From Porphyridium purpureum (Eukaryota; Rhodophyta; Bangiophyceae; Porphyridiales; Porphyridiaceae), in assembly GCA_008690995.1 (NCBI GenBank), contig VRMN01000002.1:1674001-1738000 (forward strand): DNA of 64,000 nucleotides, written 5' to 3'. The notes beneath the pieces are model-generated. The model was not told the origin of the DNA, ran no database searches, and saw only the letters and a program-made list of their open reading frames with translations. This document shows, piece after piece, positions 18,661 through 27,331 of this stretch (position 1 is the stretch's first letter; each line of letters starts with the position of its first letter). The translations under genes and the position numbers were made by a program.

Positions 18661-20778
18661 ATGGCTGGGGGTAGAGAGGCGGCGCGGACAGGGCGGCTCG
18701 ATATGGCTATGCCCCCGCCTGACGATCAGTGGCTGCAAAAAGAGCATGGGTCACCCGCGATCATGCATACACGTTGCGAGGGCTCGAAGCGACCGCAAAA
18801 AGCGCACACAGCGGAATGCCATCGGAACATGGGCGGGTTCGAGACGGATCTGGTGCGCTGCAGAACGAGAAAAAGGGACACGGGAAGTGGGGTTTCGAGT
18901 ACGTGCTTTGTCGTAGGCGTATTGGTGCTTGCTCTTTGTGTGGGTCTGAACTCGGGGCGTGCTGGTGTCGAGGCCAAAGCCGATTCATCGCCCTGGGATT
19001 TAAGACCAAGCGAGGCTGTCTTAGATGCGTACTCTTCGCAGATTCTTTCGGTTTACAGGAGCATGCAGGAGGAGCAAAGGCAAAAACAGCAGCCGGAACA
19101 GCAGAGTGCGTCACGACAAGCGCGCCGAAGGAGCCCGACGCCGTCGCAAAAAGATGTGCTTTCATCTGCTGTGCTGCGTGACCTTGACTTTGTGTCGCGT
19201 CGGGTCAAACGTGAAGACGCGAGCCGAGCCGCATTAACCGAAAACCAAAACCGGTCCGCGATCATGACCGGAATGCGCAGGTCTCATTTCGGTCAGGCAG
19301 TCTGCGCCTCGGCGGATGGCTCCACCGTTGTAGTCGGTGCGAACGCTTTCCTGAAGACTCAGGGCTCTGTGTTTGTGTTCGAATTTGACGAGAGCGACAG
19401 GAATTCCCAGAACCGCCGATCCGTGTTCCGTTCGGCTATGCAAGATCAGCCTGTCGCGTGGACGGAAACGCTGCTCACATTCGACGAGACTGGCATGGGC
19501 ACACAATATTTGGCCAGCCTCGAGCACGCCACGCAAGGCCGCGGGCCACCGCCTGCAACCTCTGCCGGCCGCGCCGGGCTCGGATTTGCATGTGCAATGA
19601 GCGCGGATGGCACGGCTCTTGCCGTGTCCAGTCCATCAGGCGGCACGACCTCTTCGTCTGGAGCTGCTATTCCGCCTCCGTCTTCCACGTCGGCCGCATC
19701 AAACTTTAACGACGGATATGTGGTTTTCTTCCACAAAGAAGCCAGTCCACAGCCAGGACAACGAGCGCGATGGGTACAAGCACCGGAGCGCTTGCATTCG
19801 ACCATGCCTCTGTCCGAGAGTGACCGCCGAAGTAATGCCTTTGGATGGGCCCTCTCCGGGTCGGCGGATGGAACCCTGCTTGCGGTCTCTGCGCGTGGCA
19901 CACGGGCACATAATGGAGCGGTCGAGGTCTTCAAATGCGAGCGCGGCTTTAGATCGTGCGTGTTTGTGCAGGGTCTTGAGCCACCAGAGGAAGTGACTTT
20001 TGTTGGTCCACGAGGAATTCGTATTCGGAATAATTTTGGCATGAGCCTGGCGCTGAGCGGTGACGGAAGCACGCTTGTTGTGGGCAATACAGGGTATGAC
20101 TATGAGCAAGGCTGTGTATATGTTTACGAAATTGCCAAGGGGCACGAAAATCGAGACGTTGTGTTTGAGTTGGCCGCACAGCTCGTGTCCGCTGGCCCTC
20201 AAAAGTATGGCTACTTTGGGTACAAGGTCGCCGTTGACGATGTCGGATTGACGGTTGCCGCTGGGGCGGACGGTGAGGATGAATACCGAGGCGCAGCGTA
20301 TACGTTTCGCCGCAGCCGAGCGCGAGCGCCGTGGTCGAAGCCGAGCGTGTTGCTGATTCCTGAGCCCGAGCGCCTGGAAGAAGATAATTTTGGTGGCAGC
20401 GTAGCGCTTTCTGGCGACGGCACCGTGCTGGCGGTGGGTGCACCAGGTGCAAAGAAGAACAGAGAGAGTGACCATGGTGCGCTTTACGTTTATGAGCTGC
20501 TGGAGAGCACGTGGGAACTGAGCATGACTGTGCGGCGGCCCGAGGCCCAGGGCATGAGCGGAGACTTGTTTGCATGGGCACTGTGCTTGGATCGGCGCGG
20601 GCGACGCGTCTTCATTGGTTCTCCCGAAGTGGAAGCGTCGCGCGGGTTGTTGACGATCACGTCTTTTATCAAGTCTGGGCGCAAGAATCCGACCACAGAC
20701 AGCCTTTTAAACGACGACATTATTAACTATTACGCGACGAAGAGGGACCCTGAGCTCGATGCAAAAAGCGAACTCTAA
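18661..20778 (+). CDS. Membrane-anchored or secreted FG-GAP beta-propeller protein
   Basis: About 705 residues from the ATG at 18661. The frame stays open upstream, but that part crosses LSM7 exon 1 and the CACTGTAC cluster; ATGs at 18703 and 18829 are alternatives. The start at 18829 would put a hydrophobic run (CFVVGVLVLALCVGL) about 25 residues in, as a signal peptide. From 18661 it would be a type II anchor. The rest is about seven repeats of the form FG-x-A-x-SADGT-x-L-x-V-x-A-x-G-x-V-x-VF. Examples are AFGWALSGSADGTLLAVSA, NFGMSLALSGDGSTLVVG and NFGGSVALSGDGTVLAVGAPG. These resemble integrin-type FG-GAP repeats and predict a seven-bladed propeller outside the cell or in the secretory lumen. 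Ligand unknown. Confidence 0.75.
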   Translation: MAGGREAARTGRLDMAMPPPDDQWLQKEHGSPAIMHTRCEGSKRPQKAHTAECHRNMGGFETDLVRCRTRKRDTGSGVSSTCFVVGVLVLALCVGLNSGRAGVEAKADSSPWDLRPSEAVLDAYSSQILSVYRSMQEEQRQKQQPEQQSASRQARRRSPTPSQKDVLSSAVLRDLDFVSRRVKREDASRAALTENQNRSAIMTGMRRSHFGQAVCASADGSTVVVGANAFLKTQGSVFVFEFDESDRNSQNRRSVFRSAMQDQPVAWTETLLTFDETGMGTQYLASLEHATQGRGPPPATSAGRAGLGFACAMSADGTALAVSSPSGGTTSSSGAAIPPPSSTSAASNFNDGYVVFFHKEASPQPGQRARWVQAPERLHSTMPLSESDRRSNAFGWALSGSADGTLLAVSARGTRAHNGAVEVFKCERGFRSCVFVQGLEPPEEVTFVGPRGIRIRNNFGMSLALSGDGSTLVVGNTGYDYEQGCVYVYEIAKGHENRDVVFELAAQLVSAGPQKYGYFGYKVAVDDVGLTVAAGADGEDEYRGAAYTFRRSRARAPWSKPSVLLIPEPERLEEDNFGGSVALSGDGTVLAVGAPGAKKNRESDHGALYVYELLESTWELSMTVRRPEAQGMSGDLFAWALCLDRRGRRVFIGSPEVEASRGLLTITSFIKSGRKNPTTDSLLNDDIINYYATKRDPELDAKSEL

Positions 20779-20869
20779 TCGCTTTTCTTCATGTGGCGAA
20801 AGAGGGTGTACTCGCGTGCGTATATTGAGAGCCAAGGGGACGGGAGAAAGCAACTAACGCATGATATGT

Positions 20870-21976
20870 TTAATAAATTCCTAAAATTGTAAGAACGGCA
20901 AACACTAAGAAGAGCACACCACCAATAAGGCGAGCGTTGCGCTCCGTCAGGTACTCACTGAGGAAGGACCCGCCCACAACAGCGATGATGGACGCGATGG
21001 CGTGTCCAGAGATACCGCCGAGTACGACGCCAAGCGGACTCTTTGCAGCCGCCAGCGCAATGGTCGTGAGCATGGATTTGTCGCCCCACTCGGCCAGAAA
21101 GATTAGCGTGAATGTTTCCACGATGATCTTGATGTCCTCGGATCGTGACAGCGCCTGGATCCATCCCGGTCGCGAGCCCTTGGACTTTTCTGACTCGGCT
21201 TCTGCAATCGCCTCCTCGGCGTCACGCTTTTCCCCATCGGCATCGTCTTTGCCCATTGCCAGTCCGCTTCGGATATTGTCAATGCCGAACCACACGAGCA
21301 GCGCCACAGCGGCGTAATCGTCCAGAGGGATAGACGTATTCAGTGACGATGGAAGTGCGTGAAACACCTGCCCGATCCCTACAGAAATCAATGTCATCAG
21401 CGAAAGTGCGCCCAAGGTTCCCACAAGCACCAATCGTTTTGCGTACTTGAGCGACAAGAGAGCCGAAATGAAGAACGTCTTGTCACCTATCTCAGACGAC
21501 AACACAAGCAGGAAGCTCGACGTGAAACCGGCGGAAAAGCTGTCAAGCTCTGCGTTCAGCGGCAGCCCGGTCACGCCGGCCGCCATCGCAAGCGCAGGCA
21601 TCACAAACGCCTTGCTGAGAAGCGCACCGCCCGCCGTACACACCAGCATCCGCACTACCGCTCGAGACATGGCCTTCCACGTCCATCCCAGACTCGAATG
21701 TGGCTGCGGCTTTTCCACCGTTTGCGTTTTCCGCGCCACCGCCAAGTTTGCGCTCTGCTCAGAAACTTCCGCGTTGGCACCACAACTTACATCCACCTCA
21801 ACATCAGGATCGTTGAGTGGTTGCTGCATGCCCATCTGCCACATCAACCGCCGCGTCGGCCTCGCTCGAAACCCTTTCGCGTCCACACTCACAACCCGCT
21901 TGGATCCTGATTCAAAAACGGGATGACGCCCGTGTCGGCGTCCTGCGAGCGCAGGCACGCCCACAACAAATGCCAT
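20870..21976 (-). CDS. GDT1/UPF0016 cation transporter, plastid type (PAM71/CMT1-like)
   Basis: 368 residues starting MAFVVGV, a plastid-type presequence of about 100 residues. Two copies of the family signature are present, SEIGDKT (161-167) and AEWGDKS (295-301), each opening a three-helix hydrophobic bundle, with an acidic, Lys-rich loop (about 242-268) between them. GDT1 proteins move Mn2+ and/or Ca2+ against H+. In plants, plastid members load Mn2+ into the stroma or thylakoid lumen for the photosystem II manganese cluster. The plastid site is inferred from the presequence. The gene is tail to tail with the beta-propeller gene, 91 bp apart, and about 420 bp from the divergent photolyase gene. 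Confidence 0.9.
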   Translation of the reverse strand: MAFVVGVPALAGRRHGRHPVFESGSKRVVSVDAKGFRARPTRRLMWQMGMQQPLNDPDVEVDVSCGANAEVSEQSANLAVARKTQTVEKPQPHSSLGWTWKAMSRAVVRMLVCTAGGALLSKAFVMPALAMAAGVTGLPLNAELDSFSAGFTSSFLLVLSSEIGDKTFFISALLSLKYAKRLVLVGTLGALSLMTLISVGIGQVFHALPSSLNTSIPLDDYAAVALLVWFGIDNIRSGLAMGKDDADGEKRDAEEAIAEAESEKSKGSRPGWIQALSRSEDIKIIVETFTLIFLAEWGDKSMLTTIALAAAKSPLGVVLGGISGHAIASIIAVVGGSFLSEYLTERNARLIGGVLFLVFAVLTILGIY

Positions 21977-22398
21977 CGCGTACGGCTACCTCCGTCCCTT
22001 GTGTCGACAAGCTCACAACAACCTCGCTCCCATGCCGCCGAGATTGCGTCCCACCCTGGCCTCCACCAACCTTGTCGTCCTAACCAAACCGCGAAAGAGA
22101 GAAAATGAGAAGAATGGCATCGTTTCAGTATGTAGCATTCAGCTGGAAGGCTTAGGTGAGGAGGTCTGCGTGAGATGCGCAGAGGACAGCAGCGGTGCGA
22201 AACTCGCTGCCAACATATGGAGTAGAGTATCTTGAGGAAGCGGACACGACAGCACACGCAGTGCCTTCAAGCGGCACTTCCAAGCTGGCGTTTGTAGCGG
22301 GCAGCAGAATTGGGTTTGGCGAGCGGCGGCGTTGTGGAGCCGCGGCTGCTGCGCGAGCAGAGAAGAGAGCTGTGCGAGAGTCGACGCGCGCATGCGTG

Positions 22399-23976
22399 AT
22401 GACGCAGCCGGTGCTGTTCTGGTTCCGCAAGTCTCTGCGAGTCCATGATAATCTCGCGCTGAAACGTGCTGTGGAGTATGCGGCTCAGCACAGCGCCACG
22501 CTGGTACCGGTGTTTGTGATTGATCCGCATTTTGTGAATCCGGACAAGGTGGGCGTTGTGCGCATGAACTTTCTTCTTGAGAGCCTGCAGGATCTAAGCT
22601 CAACACTGCAACAGCACCGTGCGCAACAGCTGCTGGTGCTTCGCGGAAATCCAGAGCAGGTATTTCCGGATCTGCTCTTTGCACGAAAGGGAAGCGAGTC
22701 TGGCATTTCGGCGCTTTTCTTTGAGAATGACACCGAGCCCTATGCCAAGCAGCGCGACACACGCGTCGGTGAGCTCGCACGAAAGGCCGATGTGCATGTA
22801 GAGTCGTGCTACGGTCACACGCTTTATGATCCGGACTGGCTGCTAAAAAGGGCGCGTGGTGGGCGTCCACCGGAAACCATGTCCGCGTTCACGGCGTTAA
22901 TGGAAAGCGTTGGCCCGCCATCAAAGCCTGTGTCTGCGGAAGATGTCATGAAAAGTCTCGCAAATACGCCGCAGGACGATGAATTATTACGAAAGCAATT
23001 GATGAGCGAGGCGCAACCACTGAGCATTCCGAACCTAGCTGAGCTGGGCTACCCCGATGCGTCGCCTTCACGTCTATTCAAAGGTGGGGAGAGCGCCGCA
23101 CTAGAGAAACTCCGCGAGTTCTGTGCTCGCAAGAAAGGCGAATGTGTTCGCAAGTTCGCCAAGCCAGAGACAAACCCGGCCGCATTCGAACCGCCAGAGA
23201 CGACAACGCTCAGTCCGTATATGAAATTCGGGTGTCTGTCACCGCGAGAGTTTTACCACCGGGTCGAGAGCATACGCAACAGCAAGTCAACGCAGCCTCC
23301 AGTTAGTCTAATTGGACAGCTTTATTGGCGAGAACATTTCACTCTGCTTGGTTATGTGACGCCCAACTTTGACCGAATGGAAGGCAACCCGTTGTGTCGG
23401 CGGATCGACTGGGACACAACTCCCGAGTACGTATCTGCATGGGAGTCCGGAAAGACCGGGTACCCGTGGATCGATGCATGCATGCGGCAGCTCGTCAGTG
23501 AAGGCTGGCTGCACCATCTTGCTCGTCATAGCGTTGCTTGCTTTCTGACGCGTGGTGATTTGTGGCAGAGCTGGGAAGTGGGAAAGGCAGTGTTTGAGAA
23601 GCATTTGATCGACGCCGACTGGAGCCTCAATGCCGCAAACTGGATGTGGTTGTCGTGTTCGGCGTTCTTTCATCAATATTTTCGCGTCTACTCGCCATCC
23701 GCCTTTCCGAAAAAGTACTCTCACGTCGCTGCTTTCATTCGCAAGTATGTGCCGGAGCTTCGAGCCATGCCCGACGCATACTTGTTGGAGCCTTGGAAAG
23801 CTCCCGAAAAAGTGCAGCGCGAAGCCGGCTGTTTGATTGGTAAGCATTATCCATCTCGAGTTGTGATACACGAGGACATATCCAAGGAGAACATTCAGCG
23901 AATGAAGCGCGCTTTTGAACTCAACAAAACCGAGCGCCCATCGAGCACTGGCACGAAACGATCCCGCGAAGAGTGA
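22399..23976 (+). CDS. Photolyase/cryptochrome, (6-4) or animal-cryptochrome type
   Basis: 525 residues from the ATG at 22399; the frame is open to 22195 but the upstream part is not conserved-looking. The N-terminus (VLFWFRKSLRVHDNLAL) is the antenna-domain start. The FAD domain is intact, with TTLSPYMKFGCLSPREFYH, GQLYWREHF, GYPWIDACMRQL, HHLARHSVACFLTRGDLW and DADWSLNAANWMWLSCSAFFHQYF. The pair H373/H377 in HHLARH matches the two histidines needed for (6-4) photoproduct repair, and the sequence is closest to that group rather than CPD or plant cryptochromes. The C-terminus is short with a basic KRSREE, possibly a nuclear signal. Dual repair and signalling roles are known in algal members; here repair is favoured by the His pair. 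Confidence 0.92.
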   Translation: MTQPVLFWFRKSLRVHDNLALKRAVEYAAQHSATLVPVFVIDPHFVNPDKVGVVRMNFLLESLQDLSSTLQQHRAQQLLVLRGNPEQVFPDLLFARKGSESGISALFFENDTEPYAKQRDTRVGELARKADVHVESCYGHTLYDPDWLLKRARGGRPPETMSAFTALMESVGPPSKPVSAEDVMKSLANTPQDDELLRKQLMSEAQPLSIPNLAELGYPDASPSRLFKGGESAALEKLREFCARKKGECVRKFAKPETNPAAFEPPETTTLSPYMKFGCLSPREFYHRVESIRNSKSTQPPVSLIGQLYWREHFTLLGYVTPNFDRMEGNPLCRRIDWDTTPEYVSAWESGKTGYPWIDACMRQLVSEGWLHHLARHSVACFLTRGDLWQSWEVGKAVFEKHLIDADWSLNAANWMWLSCSAFFHQYFRVYSPSAFPKKYSHVAAFIRKYVPELRAMPDAYLLEPWKAPEKVQREAGCLIGKHYPSRVVIHEDISKENIQRMKRAFELNKTERPSSTGTKRSREE

Positions 23977-24088
23977 TGCTCCATGCGAGGCTAGTAGATG
24001 CAGCGGAAACCATTTTCCGCCTCCTTGAACAACGTCTCGACACCCGAATGTGACCAGGTTTTGACCCTTTCAGAGCACTCTACTCAAA

Positions 24089-25750
24089 TTAGGGAACGGT
24101 ATCCGCACCTGCGGTTGCGGCAGGTGCGCTCGCGTTTGGACCAGGTTCAGGGGCGCCAGGAGTTGGTTTCGGTTTCATCTCTTTCTTGGCCAGAATTTGC
24201 CATATATAAGCGGGTGCCTGCTCCTTCCCGACCGCTTTGAAAATAAGCTCAAGACGTTGTGAAGCAACCGCAATGCCGCATGTTTCGCCACAATATTTGC
24301 TGGGGTCGTTCGCGAAGTTCGGGCACGTCCTTCGAGCGCAAGGCTCAGCAGCGAGCGGTTCAGAAGCGCGATCCTCACGCTTGGCGCGCTTTGCCGCGGG
24401 TGCACTGCTGTCATGCACCTTGATTGTTATGCCGGTGGTTTGCTGTGACTTTTGCGGCTCCTTGTCATCGTCAACTTTCGGATGCCCGGTGTGCACTCCC
24501 GGCGAGCCACCAGAAGAGGTGCGCCGTGCTAGTTTGCCAGTCGGCGGCTTTCCTCCGGAATCCACCATCGGTGGAGCGAGCTCATACACTGATTCGTCGC
24601 CTGTCTTTGAGTGCACACGGGCCAAATCTGACTTGGAAGGCGCATGTCCCGCGCTACGCAATAATCCCGCAAATTTTTTCTCCATAGCCACGGCCATTTT
24701 GAAGAGCTCAGAGCCATCTGCATTGTACAGCTTGCAGTTACTCCAGATTAATTGCACGTCTGCAGCGAAAGCCGCGACGTCGGCGTATTGGCCAGTATCG
24801 AGCTTGGATCTCACCGTCGCAAGATCCATGGGATGCTGCACGACTAGAAAATAGTCGCGCAAACTCGGGTCCACCGGCTGCAAAAATGGCCACGCATTCT
24901 TACTGTGCTCCAGAGACGCGAGCAGTTTCGCGCATGCTTTTGTATCCTGTTCGTCTATGACGCCGGCATTCCGAGTCCCTGACACCTGCGACGAGACATT
25001 GTGAGAAACCGCATTCGCGGGGACAAACGACCCTTTTGCGGACAAATCCGCACCCGGTAAAGCAACTGCATCGCCACCTCTTTGCGTGATCGCTGCGAGC
25101 TCGGTACAGAACCCAGAAGTCAGCAAGCTGGGATCATCCAGGGATCCAGCTTGGTCCAAAATAAACGACGCTTCCTTCAAGATGTCCCGCTCCGTGTAGC
25201 CCTTCATGTCCATGTAGGGATGCGAGAGCAAAGACAAAAAATTCGCGTACGACGCTTCTCTCGGGTCCATCGAGGTGGCGAGGATAAATGCGCGCGCACA
25301 AATCTCGAATCGGCGCCGTGTGAGTGTATACGTCTTGGTATAATCCTTGGCTGCGGCTCCAAGCTTGTACCATGCTAGCTCGGTACGCACGTATAGTGCT
25401 GGGTTCAGTCCGTACTCGATACACCATTCAAGCAACGGCCCGACAAGCGCATGGCAATACCTGGTACCGTTCACGGCAGTGCCGACGGCCATGATCCGCA
25501 GCTGCGCCTTGTCCTCCACGGAAGCGTCATCCAGCGCATCAATCGGCACTTGGTGGCCGTCTTTCAAGACTCGGAACTCCACGAGTTCCCGCGTGGGAAC
25601 GCCTGACTCGTCTGTCGACACGCTAAGCTCATCGCGGATGTCCTTTTCCTCCACCAGCGTCCCATTCACATACGCCTCGCTCGACTGCGCGCCGTAGCTC
25701 CCGGGTCCGGTCGATGCCCGTCGACTCAGCGACTTGGATGCCGAAGCCAT
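24089..25750 (-). CDS. Chromatin protein: RFTS-like domain, bromodomain, Cys-rich zinc motif
   Basis: 553 residues from the ATG at 25750; the frame is open upstream but that segment looks non-coding. Residues about 80-165 (LRIMAVGTAVNGTRYCHALVGPLLEWCIEYGLNPALYVRTELAWYKL) match the replication-foci (RFTS/RFD) domain of plant and animal DNMT1. Residues about 272-365 are a bromodomain, with WPFLQPVDPSLRDY, HPMDLATVRSKLDTG and the acetyl-lysine Asn in LYNADG (N343). Near 475-510 is a Cys cluster, CARRTCPNF...YCGETCGIAVA, like the PHD-linked zinc motif of SPP1/CFP1. No methyltransferase domain follows. The likely role is reading modified histones in the nucleus. The gene is convergent with the photolyase gene, 112 bp apart. 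Confidence 0.85.
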   Translation of the reverse strand: MASASKSLSRRASTGPGSYGAQSSEAYVNGTLVEEKDIRDELSVSTDESGVPTRELVEFRVLKDGHQVPIDALDDASVEDKAQLRIMAVGTAVNGTRYCHALVGPLLEWCIEYGLNPALYVRTELAWYKLGAAAKDYTKTYTLTRRRFEICARAFILATSMDPREASYANFLSLLSHPYMDMKGYTERDILKEASFILDQAGSLDDPSLLTSGFCTELAAITQRGGDAVALPGADLSAKGSFVPANAVSHNVSSQVSGTRNAGVIDEQDTKACAKLLASLEHSKNAWPFLQPVDPSLRDYFLVVQHPMDLATVRSKLDTGQYADVAAFAADVQLIWSNCKLYNADGSELFKMAVAMEKKFAGLLRSAGHAPSKSDLARVHSKTGDESVYELAPPMVDSGGKPPTGKLARRTSSGGSPGVHTGHPKVDDDKEPQKSQQTTGITIKVHDSSAPAAKRAKREDRASEPLAAEPCARRTCPNFANDPSKYCGETCGIAVASQRLELIFKAVGKEQAPAYIWQILAKKEMKPKPTPGAPEPGPNASAPAATAGADTVP

Positions 25751-26150
25751 GTTTCTCCAATCGCGCCGTTCATGAGGCCAGCACTCGCTCTCATTTGGGA
25801 GATGCGTGATGTTCTTTGGCTTCACCCGCAAACAAAAGTGATGATGGCGCCGGAGCGGGATACGTGTTTGAGAATAATAGCAGGCTGAGGGCAGCAACCG
25901 TTGAGCGGGTAGAGAACGTGCAGAGTTTAAATTCGCATTCATACCGACGTTTCTATTTCCAAAGCGAATGTCCGGAGTATTGGCGCAGAGGCGTTGCGCT
26001 TGCTCGGGTGGTTTCTAGTCTCCGAGGAGAACATCACGTGTGCGAAAAGCACAAGCTGAGACGCAGCGACAAAGTCTGTTCGCGCCGGGACATGCCTCGG
26101 AACTTGAAGTAACGCGTCCCGTCAGAAGACCAGGAACGGAATCTCACGCT

Positions 26151-26619
26151 TCATCGGAACACGGCCGAACAGTCTGCTGTGTAGCCACTGCAGCAAAATC
26201 GCTGCACGAGCCGGCTGGCCGCGGCAACGGTCGAGGGTGCGGGAGTCGGCGAACTTGGGTTGGGATAGGTGCATACCGCAACCTGCTTGCTCGGGGGGAT
26301 GGCACTGTCCTTCGGGAACGGGCCAATAGGCACGTGACACCCAGACGAGAGGCGACTACGTTGGTTCGGTCAATGGTGTTAACCAAAATCTGCGCATCTG
26401 CATTACATAAACCCGTGCCCATGCAAGCGACGTCGCACGAGGCACCCACAACGCCATGTACCCAGACATTCTGCGCTGGCGTTGGCGACGATGATGGGGA
26501 CTGGGTTACCAGCTCGCCCGTAGCGAAGAATCCTACAAAGTTATCCGCGACACAAGCTCCCACATCATCCGGCAGGGTGCAGAAAGTTGGCACCGTCTCC
26601 CACGGCACGGGTCCGCCAT
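26151..26619 (-). pseudogene. Broken or misassembled Cys-rich secreted-type gene
   Basis: On the minus strand one frame (26608 to about 26320) reads NVWVHGVVGASCDVACMGTGLC...ASRLGVTC. A second frame (about 26335-26154) reads FPKDSAIPPSKQVAVCTYP...VQRFCCSGY. Together they resemble algal and oomycete extracellular proteins with a W-x-G-x-x-G-x-SCD-x-x-C start and an RxCCC-like end. The two halves lie in different frames with no plausible intron between them. The first half has no in-frame ATG: a TAA lies just upstream at 26621-26623. It is a decayed gene, an assembly error, or a gene with an unseen first exon plus one frameshift. Confidence 0.35.
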
Positions 26620-27169
26620 TTTAGAGCACATCTGCTGCCCCACTGCCACTTTCAGCCATGCAAGACAAACCAAAAGCGCTGAGCCAACAATTCTTCCGAG
26701 CCCGTGTACTCGTGAAGCACGTCATATCTCTACCCAAGCCCGAGATCCACCACACAAGTCTCGCTGACGACGAGTGCTCCATTCGTTCTCCCCGATGTTT
26801 TCTCCATCACCTTGTTTTGTCTAAAGGATGAGCTGTTCGACGACTTCCGGGCTGAACAAGTAACATGTACCCGCTGAGATTCAGAAAGATAAGCTTCACC
26901 ACCGACACCGAGCTACGAATATGGCTGGCGAGTGGCATGAGCCTGGAGACCGTGTGCGCTGGTATCGACATCACCGCGCGCACTGAAGCTCGCCGCAGAG
27001 CCCGCCGAGTGTGGCCACAGTGGCTGATTGCGCCAGTTTGGAAACGGCGATGCGTGTCTCTCGGATGCGCTTGACATGCTTGTCTGGTGTGCTTTGGCGG
27101 CAGCCACGGAGCTGGCGGAGCGACTGTCCTGAGCAAGCATAATTCCAGGGTTACTCGAGTTCAGTTGAA
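26620..27169. other. Upstream gap, nothing convincing
   Basis: About 550 bp between the broken Cys-rich gene and the CSE1 promoter elements. Only short frames without recognisable protein character are present on either strand; a first exon of the Cys-rich gene could be hidden here. Confidence 0.4.
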
Positions 27170-27208
27170 GTACAGCGTTTGGGGATAAAGTACAGTGATT
27201 CACTGTAC
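27170..27208. promoter_or_regulatory. GTACAGCG plus an inverted CACTGTAC pair upstream of CSE1
   Basis: GTACAGCG at 27170-27177. GTACAGTG at 27190-27197 and CACTGTAC at 27201-27208 form a perfect inverted repeat around the 3-bp spacer ATT. The cluster lies about 125-160 bp upstream of the exportin-2 ATG. Confidence 0.55.
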
Positions 27209-27331
27209 GAAACGCGAAACCATTTCGAACGTGCCGCGTGCGGTGAGTGGGAAGAAGGGGACGGTAAGAGAGGCTTAGAGTGAGGGAGGGGAGCGAAGGA
27301 AGCGTCAGAAGGGAGGGGAGAAGAAATCAGG

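Noticed and set aside
26040-26624. 194-residue plus-strand frame
   Set aside because: Antisense of the Cys-rich gene; no domain, and the minus strand has better-conserved patterns.
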